DNA from: an uncultured beta proteobacterium
GTDB taxonomy: Bacteria; Pseudomonadota; Gammaproteobacteria; Burkholderiales; Burkholderiaceae_C
DNA length: 33,959 nucleotides
Assembly (NCBI GenBank): GCA_903870065.1
Contig: CAIQBN010000498.1
Span: 1 to 33,959, forward strand
Direction of reading: 5' to 3'
Shown: one piece after another, positions 17,043-25,666 of the stretch
How positions within the stretch are numbered: position 1 is the stretch's first letter
Layout of the letters: each line of letters begins with the position of its first letter
Notes under the pieces: generated by a model
The model's database searches: none
What the model was told of the DNA's origin: nothing
Seen by the model: the letters and a program-made list of their open reading frames with translations, nothing else
Position numbers and translations under genes: made by a program

Positions 17043-18810
17043 GCCACTCGCGTCTGAAAAGCCACGCCTGGGGCTGCCAAAGGTTGTTGAGCGTGATCTC
17101 GCCTTCCTTGTGCCGGCTCTTCACATGCCAACGGCTGCCCAGCACAATGCACTGCGGTGCGCAACTGGGTGCATCCTGGTCTGGGCGTTCTTGCAGCCAA
17201 ACCACGGCGTCGAACTGTGCCAGTAAAAATGCCAGGCGCTCTGCGGGCGGCAGGTCTGGCTTCAATGCGCCGGTATTGCGGCCTTCGGCGTCATAGGGTG
17301 TGATTCGGGTGCCCGGCAGCACGAAATGAAAGCGTTCGTACTGGCCCGTAAAACCGTTGGGTACGGCAATGCGCTGACCTTGCAGGCGGCGCTTGACTGA
17401 GTCGCTATACCCGGACGAATCGCTGCTCAGTGGCTGCACCATAAGACCAAAGGTGGCGTAAACCGCCAGGCAGGTTACCAAAGTGGCGGCTTTGCACCAC
17501 CTTTTTATAAAGAATCCGCCGGTAGCCCCCGAAAAACCTATACTTGCAGCTATAAAAGTCATAGCAATTTGAGAGGAATCGGCAATGTGCAGTTCCCCCA
17601 TGACCCAGTCAATGCGCGCCAGCACGATCAAGACCGGTGTAGCAATAGCCAGCGTGATCCAGAAGCCCCACTTCGGAATTTTTTCCCAGGCCAGGGCCAT
17701 GACTATGGCCAACGCGGGCATTGCGGGAATGACGTAGCGCTCTGATCGCTGACTGGGAATAGTAAAGATGACTAGCCACACCACCAACCAGACCAGCAAG
17801 ATCCGGGACGCCGCGCTGAGTTGGACATCGTTTTGGCGCCTGAATGCATGTCTCAGGGCGACCCACCCCAGGCCCAGAACGGCAAAAAACAGCAGGCCGG
17901 CGTTGGCCGGATAAGCCAGCAATTGGGTCCACATGGGATACGCACCAAACAGAGCGGCGTGCCAATAACCCTTGGTGTTCGACATCTTTGCGGCATTTTC
18001 GGCCAATACAAACTCTTGCCAGACAGACGCAGGGTCGGGGTCGAGTACAAACCAGAGGGCGAATAGGCTGAGCGCCAGCACAGTGCTCCAGAGCATGCCC
18101 AAAGTAGCCCGCAGCAACCCGGGCCAGCGCAAAGTGCTTTCACTTGCCAACAGAGCGCACCAAAGGGTTGCTGCGGCTGGTGCAGCCAGTGCGAACGACT
18201 TGTAGGCACAACCGATGCCCATGGCAATTCCGATCAGGGTGTAACTTCCAATTCCCCAACGCGCGGCCGTCAGACCCTGCCCCGTGGGCTGAAGCCGGGT
18301 CCACAGGAGCCACCACATCGGCAAAGCCAGCCAAAAGGTTTCAGGCGCTGACGTAAGGTATACCCGTCCGTAGCGAAAGGTTGAAAAAAACAGCAGGTAC
18401 AGCGCCGCTGCCAGGCAGGCGGTTCGCAATTGCCCGCTAATACGTTGCGTGAAAAAGGCCAGCAGCGCCGTCGTCAGCAACGTGTAGATGACGCTGGGCA
18501 GGCGAAGTGCAAACAGACTCCAGTGCTGACCCCAGTCACCGGCTACCAGTGCCTGCCAAAACAGCAAGGGTGGCTTGGTGTTTCGCGTGTCCACAATCTC
18601 GGACTGCAGGGGCAGCCACTGGCCCGATTCGGCCGTCATACGGGCGATATGGATGTAGACCATTTCGTCGCCATTGGTCGGAGCGTACGCGCTGCCCAGT
18701 CCCAACAGGTACAGTGCAGCGGCCAGCACCACCAGCGCAATCCAGGGCCAGGGCATATCGGAGCCTGGGGGCAGGGAGCCACTCGCAGTGGGCGACCGTG
18801 GGGGCAACAT
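17011..18810 (-). CDS. Glycosyltransferase family 39 / ArnT-like membrane protein
   Basis: Predicted inner-membrane GT-C transferase, 599 residues, with about ten to twelve hydrophobic segments and a C-terminal periplasmic part. The first periplasmic loop carries the expected acidic motif APTNGDEMVYIHIARM, followed by RNTKPPLLFWQ, both typical of PMT/ArnT-type enzymes that use a polyprenyl-phosphate sugar. Sugar and acceptor are unknown; lipid A, O-antigen or protein are all possible. The ATG at 18808-18810 has little ribosome binding signal and an internal Met19 (MPWPWIALVV) is an alternative start. Residues 416-431 are encoded by an in-frame copy of the dispersed repeat (copy C). It is the last gene of the metK-GT9-GtrA-GT39 unit, four bases after the GtrA gene. 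Confidence 0.88.
   Translation of the reverse strand: MLPPRSPTASGSLPPGSDMPWPWIALVVLAAALYLLGLGSAYAPTNGDEMVYIHIARMTAESGQWLPLQSEIVDTRNTKPPLLFWQALVAGDWGQHWSLFALRLPSVIYTLLTTALLAFFTQRISGQLRTACLAAALYLLFFSTFRYGRVYLTSAPETFWLALPMWWLLWTRLQPTGQGLTAARWGIGSYTLIGIAMGIGCAYKSFALAAPAAATLWCALLASESTLRWPGLLRATLGMLWSTVLALSLFALWFVLDPDPASVWQEFVLAENAAKMSNTKGYWHAALFGAYPMWTQLLAYPANAGLLFFAVLGLGWVALRHAFRRQNDVQLSAASRILLVWLVVWLVIFTIPSQRSERYVIPAMPALAIVMALAWEKIPKWGFWITLAIATPVLIVLARIDWVMGELHIADSSQIAMTFIAASIGFSGATGGFFIKRWCKAATLVTCLAVYATFGLMVQPLSSDSSGYSDSVKRRLQGQRIAVPNGFTGQYERFHFVLPGTRITPYDAEGRNTGALKPDLPPAERLAFLLAQFDAVVWLQERPDQDAPSCAPQCIVLGSRWHVKSRHKEGEITLNNLWQPQAWLFRREWLIAPLQSQPL
17518..17565 (-). repeat. Dispersed 48-base repeat, copy C, inside the GT39 gene
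   Basis: On the minus strand this reads GCTAT-N9-AGCT-N17-GGGGGCTA-N2-GGC, with the same spacing as the intergenic copies. It falls in frame in the GT39 gene and makes exactly 16 codons (Ala416 to Gly431, AMTFIAASIGFSGATG), which look like part of a membrane segment. It contains no stop codon in this frame. Confidence 0.75.
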
Positions 18811-18814
18811 GCTA

Positions 18815-19306
18815 CTAGTCTTTGTGGCGCTTGAAGGTCCAGCGGTCGTTGGCGAGGAAATTGCTCACGCTGGCAGCCACAATCGCCACGATGTTGGCCA
18901 GTCGGTAGTCCATGCTGCCTGACAAAAGCAAAGTCAGCACATACTGCAATGCACTACCAAACGCCGATGCCGTCACGTACTGGCCAAACTCCATGCCCAG
19001 CACATGCAGGCTAATTGGCTGGGGCTCTTGCGCTTCGAGGGTGCGCACCCGATCCGACCAGGTCCATAACCTGTTCCAGGTAAAGTTGTTGATGGTTGCC
19101 AACGTGATCGCGAGGGCCAGCGAAAGATAGGGCTTTTTGTAACTGGCCTCAATTGCGTTGAACAGGTACTCATGACCCAGATACAAGACCACCAGATTGA
19201 CCACGGTTCCGCTGGCACCCACGATGCCGAACTTGAGATAGCGGTACCGTTCAATCCAGGCCAATCCCCACAGCACGGTACGCTGCAGCCAGGAACGTTC
19301 GCTCAT
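18815..19306 (-). CDS. GtrA-like family membrane protein
   Basis: 163 residues with about four transmembrane segments and the family signature FGIVGASGTVVNLVVLYL near residue 28, NNFTWNRLWTW in the middle and SVSNFLANDRWTFKRH at the end. GtrA-like proteins are thought to help move polyprenyl-linked sugars across the inner membrane for a periplasmic transferase, which fits the following ArnT-like gene. The frame is open to 19399, but the ATG at 19304-19306 overlaps the stop of the GT9 gene (ATGA), giving a coupled start and a normal family N-terminus (MSERSW). It probably acts with the GT39 enzyme. Confidence 0.9.
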   Translation of the reverse strand: MSERSWLQRTVLWGLAWIERYRYLKFGIVGASGTVVNLVVLYLGHEYLFNAIEASYKKPYLSLALAITLATINNFTWNRLWTWSDRVRTLEAQEPQPISLHVLGMEFGQYVTASAFGSALQYVLTLLLSGSMDYRLANIVAIVAASVSNFLANDRWTFKRHKD

Positions 19307-20556
19307 AAGGGTGAGGCACCAGCCGATGCAGCACGCGTGGCGCGCAAGAAGTGCAGTGCCTGTTCCAGTACCGGGTCGGGTGCTATTCGCTTGAGGCACT
19401 GGTTGTCGCCATCACAAAAGCTAAGGCGGTGGTTGTAGGCCGACAAGCACGGCGAGCAGGCGATACCGCTTTCGAGCACGGTATTGCGACTGCCCAACGG
19501 GCCGTACAACTTGCCCGTTTCCGGCCCAAAAAACACCATGGTTTGAATGGGCGTCAGTGTGGCGAAATGGCCAGGGCCGCCGTCGTTGGTGATCAGCAAC
19601 TGTGCGCAGTGGAATAGCATCAGCAATTCGCGGATGCTGCGGGTGTAGCCGGTGAGATCGATACAGGCATCGCTATGGATCTTGGACATCAGGTCCTTGG
19701 CGAGTTGGGCATCATCCTTGAGGCCAATCAGGCCGACAGCAAAACCCGCTGCGCACAGGCCCTGGGCCACGCCAGCGTAGTGGTCTGCAGGCCATGCGCG
19801 CTCCGGCAAGATGCCGCCGCCGGCATACATCAGAACCAGCTTGCGATTAGCCACCACCGGGTGATCGACTGTCAATATGGCGCGGTAAGCCGGTATTTCC
19901 CCATCTGAAAAGGCGACCGACAACTCAGTTTCAGCGGGTAGCGAACGGATTGGAGCTGCTTTGTTGCGAGGCGCGCTGGTGCCGGGCTCCAGCGCGTCCA
20001 CCAAGGACAAAAATTGCTTGCTGATGTGCTGATAGGGGTTGTAGGGAATGGCGTGGTTGATAAAACTTCCGCGGTACAAACCCTCTTGCGTATGCGGTGT
20101 GAAACCTACGCGAACCGGCGCCCCGGTGGAAAATGACAGCAAGGCGCTGACTCGGGAGAACAGCTCGCAGTCGATCACGGCGTCCAGTCCCAATCGCCGC
20201 ATCTGCACGCTGACCGCAAGGATGTCGCGAATAAGCGTGCCGCCCGAACTGTCATCCAAGCTGTGCATATGCCCGGATTGGGTCAGTTGCAGCAGCTTGG
20301 AGACTTCCTGATTCTTCTTGAGTTGCAGGATGTGAATTGCGGCTCCCGGATATCGACGCCGCAGTTCGGCAAACATGGGGCCAGCCAGCACGATACTGCC
20401 CATCTCGGACAGCAAGATGATCAGGATGTTTTTTGGGGTTTTGCCCAGTTGGGCGGGTGCACTGAATAGGCTGGTCAAGCGCACCCAAAGCGACACGACG
20501 CTGCACAGAAGCTGGCCAAGCCAGCGGTCAATGAAGCGTTGTGTTTGCAGTTTCAT
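19303..20556 (-). CDS. Glycosyltransferase family 9 (heptosyltransferase-like)
   Basis: ADP-heptose:LPS heptosyltransferase-like cytoplasmic GT-B enzyme, 417 residues from the ATG at 20554-20556 (an in-frame TTG at 20577 would add seven residues). The N-terminal Rossmann part shows KNILIILLSEMGSIVLAGP, and the C-terminal donor site shows LLITNDGGPGHFATL, the family motif. A Cys-containing C-terminal segment (CSPCLSAYNHRLSFC ... CLKRI) recurs, from memory, in a subgroup of GT9 proteins. It is longer than E. coli WaaC/WaaF (about 320-350), with an extra N-terminal hydrophobic stretch. It lies 24 bases after metK and overlaps the GtrA gene. The sugar it transfers is not determinable. Confidence 0.88.
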   Translation of the reverse strand: MKLQTQRFIDRWLGQLLCSVVSLWVRLTSLFSAPAQLGKTPKNILIILLSEMGSIVLAGPMFAELRRRYPGAAIHILQLKKNQEVSKLLQLTQSGHMHSLDDSSGGTLIRDILAVSVQMRRLGLDAVIDCELFSRVSALLSFSTGAPVRVGFTPHTQEGLYRGSFINHAIPYNPYQHISKQFLSLVDALEPGTSAPRNKAAPIRSLPAETELSVAFSDGEIPAYRAILTVDHPVVANRKLVLMYAGGGILPERAWPADHYAGVAQGLCAAGFAVGLIGLKDDAQLAKDLMSKIHSDACIDLTGYTRSIRELLMLFHCAQLLITNDGGPGHFATLTPIQTMVFFGPETGKLYGPLGSRNTVLESGIACSPCLSAYNHRLSFCDGDNQCLKRIAPDPVLEQALHFLRATRAASAGASPL

Positions 20557-20580
20557 GGATGCGTCTGCCCTACGCAAAGC

Positions 20581-21765
20581 CTACTTCAGGCCGGCAGCCG
20601 CCCGCAGTGCGTGCGCCTTGTCCGTGCGTTCCCAGGTGAACTCGGGTTCCTCACGCCCAAAGTGGCCATAGGCAGCGGTCTTCTCGTAAATCGGACGCAG
20701 CAAGTCGAGCATCTGGATGATGCCCTTGGGGCGCAAATCAAAGTGGGCGTTCACGAGTTCGGCAATCTGATCGTCTGGGATCACTCCGGTACCTTCGGTG
20801 TAGACCGTCACGTTCATGGGTTTTGCAACGCCAATTGCATAGGCAACCTGGATTTGGCACTGGCGCGCCAGGCCAGCGGCCACAATATTCTTGGCGACGT
20901 AGCGTGCAGCATAGGCAGCCGAGCGGTCCACTTTGCTGGGGTCCTTGCCAGAGAATGCGCCCCCGCCGTGTGGGCAGGCGCCACCATAGGTGTCAACAAT
21001 AATCTTGCGCCCGGTCAGACCGCAATCGCCCTGGGGTCCGCCGATGACAAAACGGCCCGTCGGGTTGATCAGGTACTTGGTGTCTGCCGTCAGCCATTCC
21101 TTGGGCAATACCGGCTTGATGATGTCCTCAATTACCGCTTCCACAAATGCCGGCTTCATTTTTGCGCCGTCGCTCATCTCGGGGCTGTGTTGGCTGGAGA
21201 TCACAACCGTGTCAATGCTGTGGGGCTTGCCATCCACATAACGCATCGTGACCTGGCTCTTGGCATCCGGACGCAGAAAGGGTAGGCGACCATCCTTACG
21301 CAATTGGGCCTGGCGTTCCATCAGGCGGTGCGCGTAATAGATCGGCGCCGGCATCAGTTCGGGGGTTTCGTTGCAGGCGTAGCCAAACATCAATCCCTGG
21401 TCGCCAGCGCCGGTATTCAAGTGGTCGTCACTGGCGTGGTCGACACCCTGGGCGATATCGTTGGATTGCTTGTCATAGGCTACCAATACGGCGCAGCCCT
21501 TGTAATCGATGCCATATTCCGTGTTGTCATAGCCGATGCGCTTGATGGTGTCACGCGCCACCTGGATGTAGTCCACATGCGCGTTGGTGGTGATTTCACC
21601 TGCCAGAACCACCAACCCGGTGTTGGTCAGGGTTTCAGCCGCCACGCGGGATTTGGGATCCTGCTTGAAAATGGCATCCAGAATTGCATCGGAAATTTGG
21701 TCAGCGACCTTGTCGGGGTGGCCTTCAGAAACAGATTCGGACGTGAAAAGAAAATCGTTCGCCAT
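20581..21765 (-). CDS. metK: S-adenosylmethionine synthetase
   Basis: Makes S-adenosylmethionine from methionine and ATP in the cytosol; 394 residues, close to the E. coli 383. Motifs visible: [20 protein letters not shown] at the N-terminus (ATP/Mg site), [12 protein letters not shown] in the middle, [19 protein letters not shown], and the P-loop-like [21 protein letters not shown] ribosome binding site precedes the ATG (TTTGGAGCAATAACC on the minus strand). It is the first gene of a minus-strand run with three glycosylation genes, and is divergent from the lpxL-type gene. I looked for a SAM-type riboswitch in the upstream gap and recognise none. Confidence 0.97.
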   Translation of the reverse strand: MANDFLFTSESVSEGHPDKVADQISDAILDAIFKQDPKSRVAAETLTNTGLVVLAGEITTNAHVDYIQVARDTIKRIGYDNTEYGIDYKGCAVLVAYDKQSNDIAQGVDHASDDHLNTGAGDQGLMFGYACNETPELMPAPIYYAHRLMERQAQLRKDGRLPFLRPDAKSQVTMRYVDGKPHSIDTVVISSQHSPEMSDGAKMKPAFVEAVIEDIIKPVLPKEWLTADTKYLINPTGRFVIGGPQGDCGLTGRKIIVDTYGGACPHGGGAFSGKDPSKVDRSAAYAARYVAKNIVAAGLARQCQIQVAYAIGVAKPMNVTVYTEGTGVIPDDQIAELVNAHFDLRPKGIIQMLDLLRPIYEKTAAYGHFGREEPEFTWERTDKAHALRAAAGLK

Positions 21766-21839
21766 GGTTATTGCTCCAAAAAAACATCAAGTCGCGTTGC
21801 TTGGGCTTTTGGGGCTCTAGCGAACGCTTTAGCAGATTA

Positions 21840-21851
21840 GTCATTTATGAC
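21840..21851. promoter_or_regulatory. Possible operator-like inverted repeat between metK and lpxL-type gene
   Basis: GTCATTTATGAC forms GTCAT/ATGAC arms around TT, about 75 bases upstream of metK. It is in the right place for a regulator site in this divergent gap (21766-22062), but five-base arms occur often by chance and I do not recognise a known methionine or S-adenosylhomocysteine regulator box. The rest of the 297-base gap shows no other clear signal. Confidence 0.2.
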
Positions 21852-22062
21852 AAGGCACAATGGCAACCCGTTACATGAATTACCATCGTGTGGTCGCCCT
21901 GCAAGTAGTTCCGTAACTCAGCGACTCGCGCGATTTTATCTCAGACACAGTGCGAAGTTTGGCAAATCAACTTTTCTATTCAAACGGGTGCTGCGCTGGC
22001 GCGGAACCTGTGCTTGCGTCCGCAGGGCCGGGATTCAGGTTGGTTCGTGGGGGTCTTGCCGC

Positions 22063-22929
22063 ATGTTGACCCAAGCCGTGTTGGGTTTGGTGCGTCTGCT
22101 TGCGTGGCTGCCATTGCCGTTGCTGCGCAGTCTCGGACGCATGCTGGGCTGGCTTTTATACGCTGCAGTGGGTTCGCGCCGTCGAGTGGTACTGATCAAT
22201 TTGCGGCTTTGTTTTCCACAGTGGTCCGATCAGGTGGTTAGGGCTACCGCCGTCCAGGTCTTTGTATGTTTCGCACAAAGCTGGCTCGACCGGGGTTGGC
22301 TCTGGGCCGGTCCTCCGGGTCGTACCCAAGAGCGGTTGAAAGTGACGGGGGCAGTCCATGAACTTCTTGGGGACGACCCAACCGTGCTGTTTGCCCCGCA
22401 TTTCATGGGACTTGATGCTGGCTGGACTGCACTGACCCAGCAAATTCCAAGGCGGTTCTCAACTATTTACACCGACCAAGCCAATCCGATTTCGGACGCC
22501 TGGATCATGGCGGGCAGACGTCGATTTGGAACTTCCCACCTGTTCGGTCGGGTCGATGGGGTGAAGGAAATCGTGAGGGGTTTGAAGGAAGGTGAAATGC
22601 TGTACTTGCTGCCAGATATGAATTTTGGTCCGGAGGATTCAGTGTTTGTTCCGTTTTACGGTGTGCCCGCCGCCACCGTGCCATCATTGGCGCGGTTTGC
22701 GAAACTCGGTCGCGCAAAGGTCGTGCCCGTCATTTCACGCATGACGGACAGGGGTTACGAGATTGAGATTTTGCCGGCCTGGAAGAATTTTCCGTCTGCT
22801 AATCTGCTGTCCGATGCTGCGCTGATGAACGTTCGCCTGCAAGAGTATATCGACAGCATGCCCAGCCAATATTATTGGGTACATAAACGTTTCAAGGACC
22901 GCCCTGACGGAGCAAGTCCACCGTATTGA
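22063..22929 (+). CDS. Lipid A biosynthesis acyltransferase (LpxL/HtrB family)
   Basis: Inner-membrane-associated enzyme that adds a secondary acyl chain to lipid A precursors; 288 residues from the ATG at 22063 (MLTQAVLGLVRLLAWLPL, an N-terminal hydrophobic anchor). The catalytic HX4D motif is visible as APHFMGLDAGW (His113, Asp118), followed by RFGTSHLFGR and LPDMNFGPEDSVFVPFYG, both typical. The frame is open back to 21847, but the 72 extra residues lack family character. It is the only acyltransferase gene here, although relatives often carry two in tandem beside metK (from memory). It is convergent with engB, 53 bases away. Confidence 0.92.
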   Translation: MLTQAVLGLVRLLAWLPLPLLRSLGRMLGWLLYAAVGSRRRVVLINLRLCFPQWSDQVVRATAVQVFVCFAQSWLDRGWLWAGPPGRTQERLKVTGAVHELLGDDPTVLFAPHFMGLDAGWTALTQQIPRRFSTIYTDQANPISDAWIMAGRRRFGTSHLFGRVDGVKEIVRGLKEGEMLYLLPDMNFGPEDSVFVPFYGVPAATVPSLARFAKLGRAKVVPVISRMTDRGYEIEILPAWKNFPSANLLSDAALMNVRLQEYIDSMPSQYYWVHKRFKDRPDGASPPY

Positions 22930-22982
22930 GGCCGGACACGCTTTACCGATCAAACTACACAACCACCTGTTACTGGATCCAA

Positions 22983-23726
22983 TTATTCCGCCAAGGGCGG
23001 CTGGATTGGTGCCGGCGCTGGCAGCACGGTTGTGTCGGTGGGTGGGTGGGCCCATTTCCACAGCAGTTTGGCTACATCGTCAATGCCTTTGCGCTTTGTC
23101 GCTGAAAACAGCATCACGTCACCGCCTCCGGCTTGCAATTTGGTGATGGACAGAATTTTTGTCGCCTCGCTGCGGGTGAGTTTGTCGGACTTGGTCAGCA
23201 CGATGAGAAACTTCAATCCCTCCTGCACACGTGGTCGAATAACGTCAAGCAAAATTTCATCCAGCTCGGTCAGGCCGTGGCGGGGATCGCACATCAGCAC
23301 AATACCCATCAGGTTTTTGCGGGTCACCAAATAGTTGGCCATAACTTGCTGCCAGCGAATCTTGTCTTGCTTCGGTACGGCTGCGTAGCCATAGCCTGGC
23401 AAGTCGGTCAGCACCGCATCCATGAGCCCTTGCTTCCCGAGCGAAAACAGGTTGATGTGTTGGGTTCTGCCTGGCTTTTTCGACGCAAACGCGAGTTGCT
23501 TTTGTTGCGTCAACGTGTTGATGCAAGTCGATTTGCCGGCGTTGGAGCGCCCGACGAATGCGATCTCCGGCACTTCCAATGCTGGCAAAAAATGCAGTTC
23601 CGGTGCTGTAGTTAAGAATTTGGCTGTGTGTAACCAGCCCAAAGCGATGCTTGCCTCGCTCTTTTCGCCTGATCCGGGGAGCGCATCGGTTCGTGAAATC
23701 GTGTGGGTATTGGTGTTGGTAGTCAT
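22983..23726 (-). CDS. engB: Ribosome biogenesis GTPase EngB (YsxC/YihA)
   Basis: Essential TRAFAC-class GTPase for assembly of the large ribosomal subunit; 247 residues. G1 is FVGRSNAGKST (Gly59-Thr67), G3 DLPGYGYA, G4 TKSDK and G5 SATKRKG. The start at 23724-23726 gives MTTNTNTHTISRT, a poorly conserved N-terminal extension before the domain at about residue 30; upstream codons to 24035 belong to the divergent cytochrome gene. The C-terminus carries a Pro-rich tail (APAPIQPPLAE) beyond the usual length of about 210. It is divergent from cytochrome c4 with a 72-base gap, an arrangement common in betaproteobacteria. Confidence 0.95.
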   Translation of the reverse strand: MTTNTNTHTISRTDALPGSGEKSEASIALGWLHTAKFLTTAPELHFLPALEVPEIAFVGRSNAGKSTCINTLTQQKQLAFASKKPGRTQHINLFSLGKQGLMDAVLTDLPGYGYAAVPKQDKIRWQQVMANYLVTRKNLMGIVLMCDPRHGLTELDEILLDVIRPRVQEGLKFLIVLTKSDKLTRSEATKILSITKLQAGGGDVMLFSATKRKGIDDVAKLLWKWAHPPTDTTVLPAPAPIQPPLAE

Positions 23727-23798
23727 TGATGGCGGGAACGGACCCGAGCTGCCATTGTAGAATGACGCTGTTTTGCCCACTAGAGACACTGCAGCACC

Positions 23799-24443
23799 AT
23801 GAAGTTGATTGCCCAATTGATCCTCGCCGCGTCCGCGCTGGCCCTGCCCTTTATTGCTCAGGCGGCTGACGCCAAGCCCGAGGCCGCCGCAGCCAAGCCT
23901 GCCAAGCCCGATTTGGCAAAAGGAGAGGCAACTTTTGCAGCAGTGTGTGCAGGTTGCCATGGCGCAGACGGCAACTCGGGTGCACCAGCCTACCCCAAGC
24001 TTGCACAGCAGCATCCGGAATACCTGATCAAGCAACTGCAGGAATTCAAATCAGATAAACGGGTCAATCCCATCATGAAGGGTTTTTCCTCCATGTTGTC
24101 GGATGAAGACATGAAGAATGTAGCCTATTGGGTTGCCGCGAAAAAGGCGAAACCTGGTGCATCAAGTGACAAAGAAATGGTTCTTCTGGGTGAGCGCATT
24201 TACCGTGGCGGCATTGCCGACCGTCAGATCGCTGCCTGCGCAGGTTGCCACAGCCCCAACGGAGCCGGCATACCTGCTCAGTATCCGCGTTTGAGCGGCC
24301 AGCATGCCGAGTACGCTGTCGTTCAGCTCACGGCATTTCGCGACGGAGTGCGCAAGAACAGCCTTCAAATGAGTCAGGTTGCAGCCAAGCTCAACGATCG
24401 CGAGATCAAGGCGGTATCTGACTACATTGCTGGTTTGCGCTAA
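23799..24443 (+). CDS. Cytochrome c4, dihaem periplasmic
   Basis: Periplasmic electron carrier, 214 residues. Signal peptide at about 1-22 (MKLIAQLILAASALALPFIAQA). An Ala/Lys/Pro-rich linker precedes two cytochrome c domains with haem sites CAGCH at 50-54 and 147-151, each followed by a possible Met axial ligand region (FSSML near 96-100 and NSLQMSQVA near 190). Two-domain layout and length fit cytochrome c4, which donates to terminal oxidases and is membrane-associated in some species. The next gene is 208 bases on, so it is probably transcribed alone or ends at the hairpins at 24504-24560. Confidence 0.93.
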   Translation: MKLIAQLILAASALALPFIAQAADAKPEAAAAKPAKPDLAKGEATFAAVCAGCHGADGNSGAPAYPKLAQQHPEYLIKQLQEFKSDKRVNPIMKGFSSMLSDEDMKNVAYWVAAKKAKPGASSDKEMVLLGERIYRGGIADRQIAACAGCHSPNGAGIPAQYPRLSGQHAEYAVVQLTAFRDGVRKNSLQMSQVAAKLNDREIKAVSDYIAGLR

Positions 24444-24503
24444 AACTCAAACCATTTCGCCACTGGTTCCTTTGCGGGCTGGTTTGGCAAGAGTGTTCCG
24501 GAT

Positions 24504-24535
24504 GGGGCAGACTGATCGAGTGATCAATCTGCCCC
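24504..24535 (+). terminator. Strong hairpin downstream of cytochrome c4
   Basis: Inverted repeat GGGGCAGA / TCTGCCCC (24504-24511 and 24528-24535) continues, after one C/A mismatch, into TGATC / GATCA around a GAGT loop: 13 paired positions. It lies 60 bases after the cytochrome stop. The following bases (AATTGCATTT) are not a clean T-run, so termination is likely but could be Rho-assisted, or the hairpin may protect the 3' end of the mRNA. Confidence 0.6.
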
Positions 24536-24541
24536 AATTGC

Positions 24542-24560
24542 ATTTCGGATCAGGCGAAAT
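24542..24560 (+). other. Second small stem-loop after cytochrome c4
   Basis: ATTTCG / CGAAAT arms (24542-24547 and 24555-24560) enclose a seven-base loop, directly after the larger hairpin. It may be part of a bipartite terminator or of the msrP leader; it is followed by GTAACTTTGCGCC, not a T-run. Confidence 0.35.
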
Positions 24561-24651
24561 GTAACTTTGCGCCTTTGAGGTCAAAATTTCTGCGCAAGGA
24601 TCGTAAGAATTCGCGCCAAAGTCCGACCAACCAGCTAACGAGGACGTACCC

Positions 24652-25659
24652 ATGTTGATAAAAACCCAGACAAGCGGCTTTAACCATCCGGTTAGTAGCG
24701 AAATTACCGACCGCGATGTCTATGAACGGCGACGCGAACTGCTCAAGCTCATGGCGACTGGCGTCGCCGGAGGCGCCATGGCGGGTTGGGCATCGCGCCA
24801 GGCACGGGCGCAAAATGGTAGCGCTACCGTGCGCCCTGGCAAGTTACCTGCACTTGCGTCACGGCCGTCGACGATCAGTGGGGCTGCAACCATGGAAAAA
24901 GCGACGTCCTACAAAGATGCCAGCACTTACAACAATTTCTACGAATTTGGAACTGACAAATCCGATCCTGCCGCCAATGCGCACACGCTCAAGACCCAAC
25001 CCTGGAGTGTGGAAATTGAAGGGCTGGTCAAGAAACCAGGAAAGATCGGGTTGGAGCAGCTGCTCAAGCTCAGTGCGTTGGAGGAGAGAATCTATCGACT
25101 GCGTTGCGTAGAAGGCTGGTCTATGGTGATTCCTTGGGTAGGGTATTCATTGGCTGACCTGATCAAACAGGTCGAGCCGAGCGGCAATGCCAAGTACGTG
25201 GAGTTTGTCACGTTGGCAGATCCCAGAACCATGCCGGGCGTTGGGTCACGCGTGTTGGACTGGCCCTATGTTGAAGCCCTTCGCATGGACGAAGCGCTGC
25301 ACCCATTAACTTTGTTGGCCTTTGGCATGTATGGCGAAGTTTTGCCAAATCAAAGTGGTGCTCCAGTGCGCTTGGTTGTGCCGTGGAAGTACGGCTTCAA
25401 GAGCAGCAAAAGCATTGTGAAGATTCGCTTTACGGACAAGCAGCCGGCTACGGCCTGGAACAAGGCCGCGCCCAATGAATACGGGTTTTTTTCAAACGTT
25501 AACCCTAATGTTGACCACCCCCGATGGAGTCAAGCCAGTGAACGCCGTATCGGCGAGGATGGGTTGCTGGCGCGCAAACGCAAGACGCTGATGTTTAACG
25601 GGTACGAAGCACAGGTGGGGCAACTGTACGCAGGCATGGATCTCAAAAAGCTGTTTTGA
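24652..25659 (+). CDS. msrP: Protein-methionine-sulfoxide reductase catalytic subunit MsrP (YedY)
   Basis: Periplasmic molybdopterin enzyme that reduces methionine sulfoxide in envelope proteins; 335 residues. A Tat signal is visible: [29 protein letters not shown] (from about residue 25), with the twin Arg followed by ELLK. The molybdenum-ligating Cys is Cys152 in [15 protein letters not shown]. Family motifs [31 protein letters not shown] and [16 protein letters not shown] follow. An alternative older name is sulfite-oxidase-like YedY. It is paired with msrQ seven bases downstream. It is likely driven by a promoter within 24561-24651; no clear box was identified. Confidence 0.96.
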   Translation: MLIKTQTSGFNHPVSSEITDRDVYERRRELLKLMATGVAGGAMAGWASRQARAQNGSATVRPGKLPALASRPSTISGAATMEKATSYKDASTYNNFYEFGTDKSDPAANAHTLKTQPWSVEIEGLVKKPGKIGLEQLLKLSALEERIYRLRCVEGWSMVIPWVGYSLADLIKQVEPSGNAKYVEFVTLADPRTMPGVGSRVLDWPYVEALRMDEALHPLTLLAFGMYGEVLPNQSGAPVRLVVPWKYGFKSSKSIVKIRFTDKQPATAWNKAAPNEYGFFSNVNPNVDHPRWSQASERRIGEDGLLARKRKTLMFNGYEAQVGQLYAGMDLKKLF

Positions 25660-25666
25660 GGGGCAT

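Noticed and set aside
20539-21285. Plus-strand reading frame (248 codons) opposite metK
   Set aside because: Mirror of metK coding sequence; codon bias explains the open frame.
21766-21846. Possible SAM or SAH riboswitch upstream of metK
   Set aside because: The 81 bases before metK show no recognisable conserved core or stem arrangement of these riboswitch classes.
21847-22062. 72-residue N-terminal extension of the lpxL-type gene
   Set aside because: Arg/Cys/Ser-rich and unlike the family; the ATG at 22063 gives the normal hydrophobic N-terminus.
22237-22252. TTAGGGCTACC inside the lpxL-type gene, resembling the repeat
   Set aside because: No upstream GCTAT-N9-AGCT and no GGC at the right distance; ordinary coding sequence.
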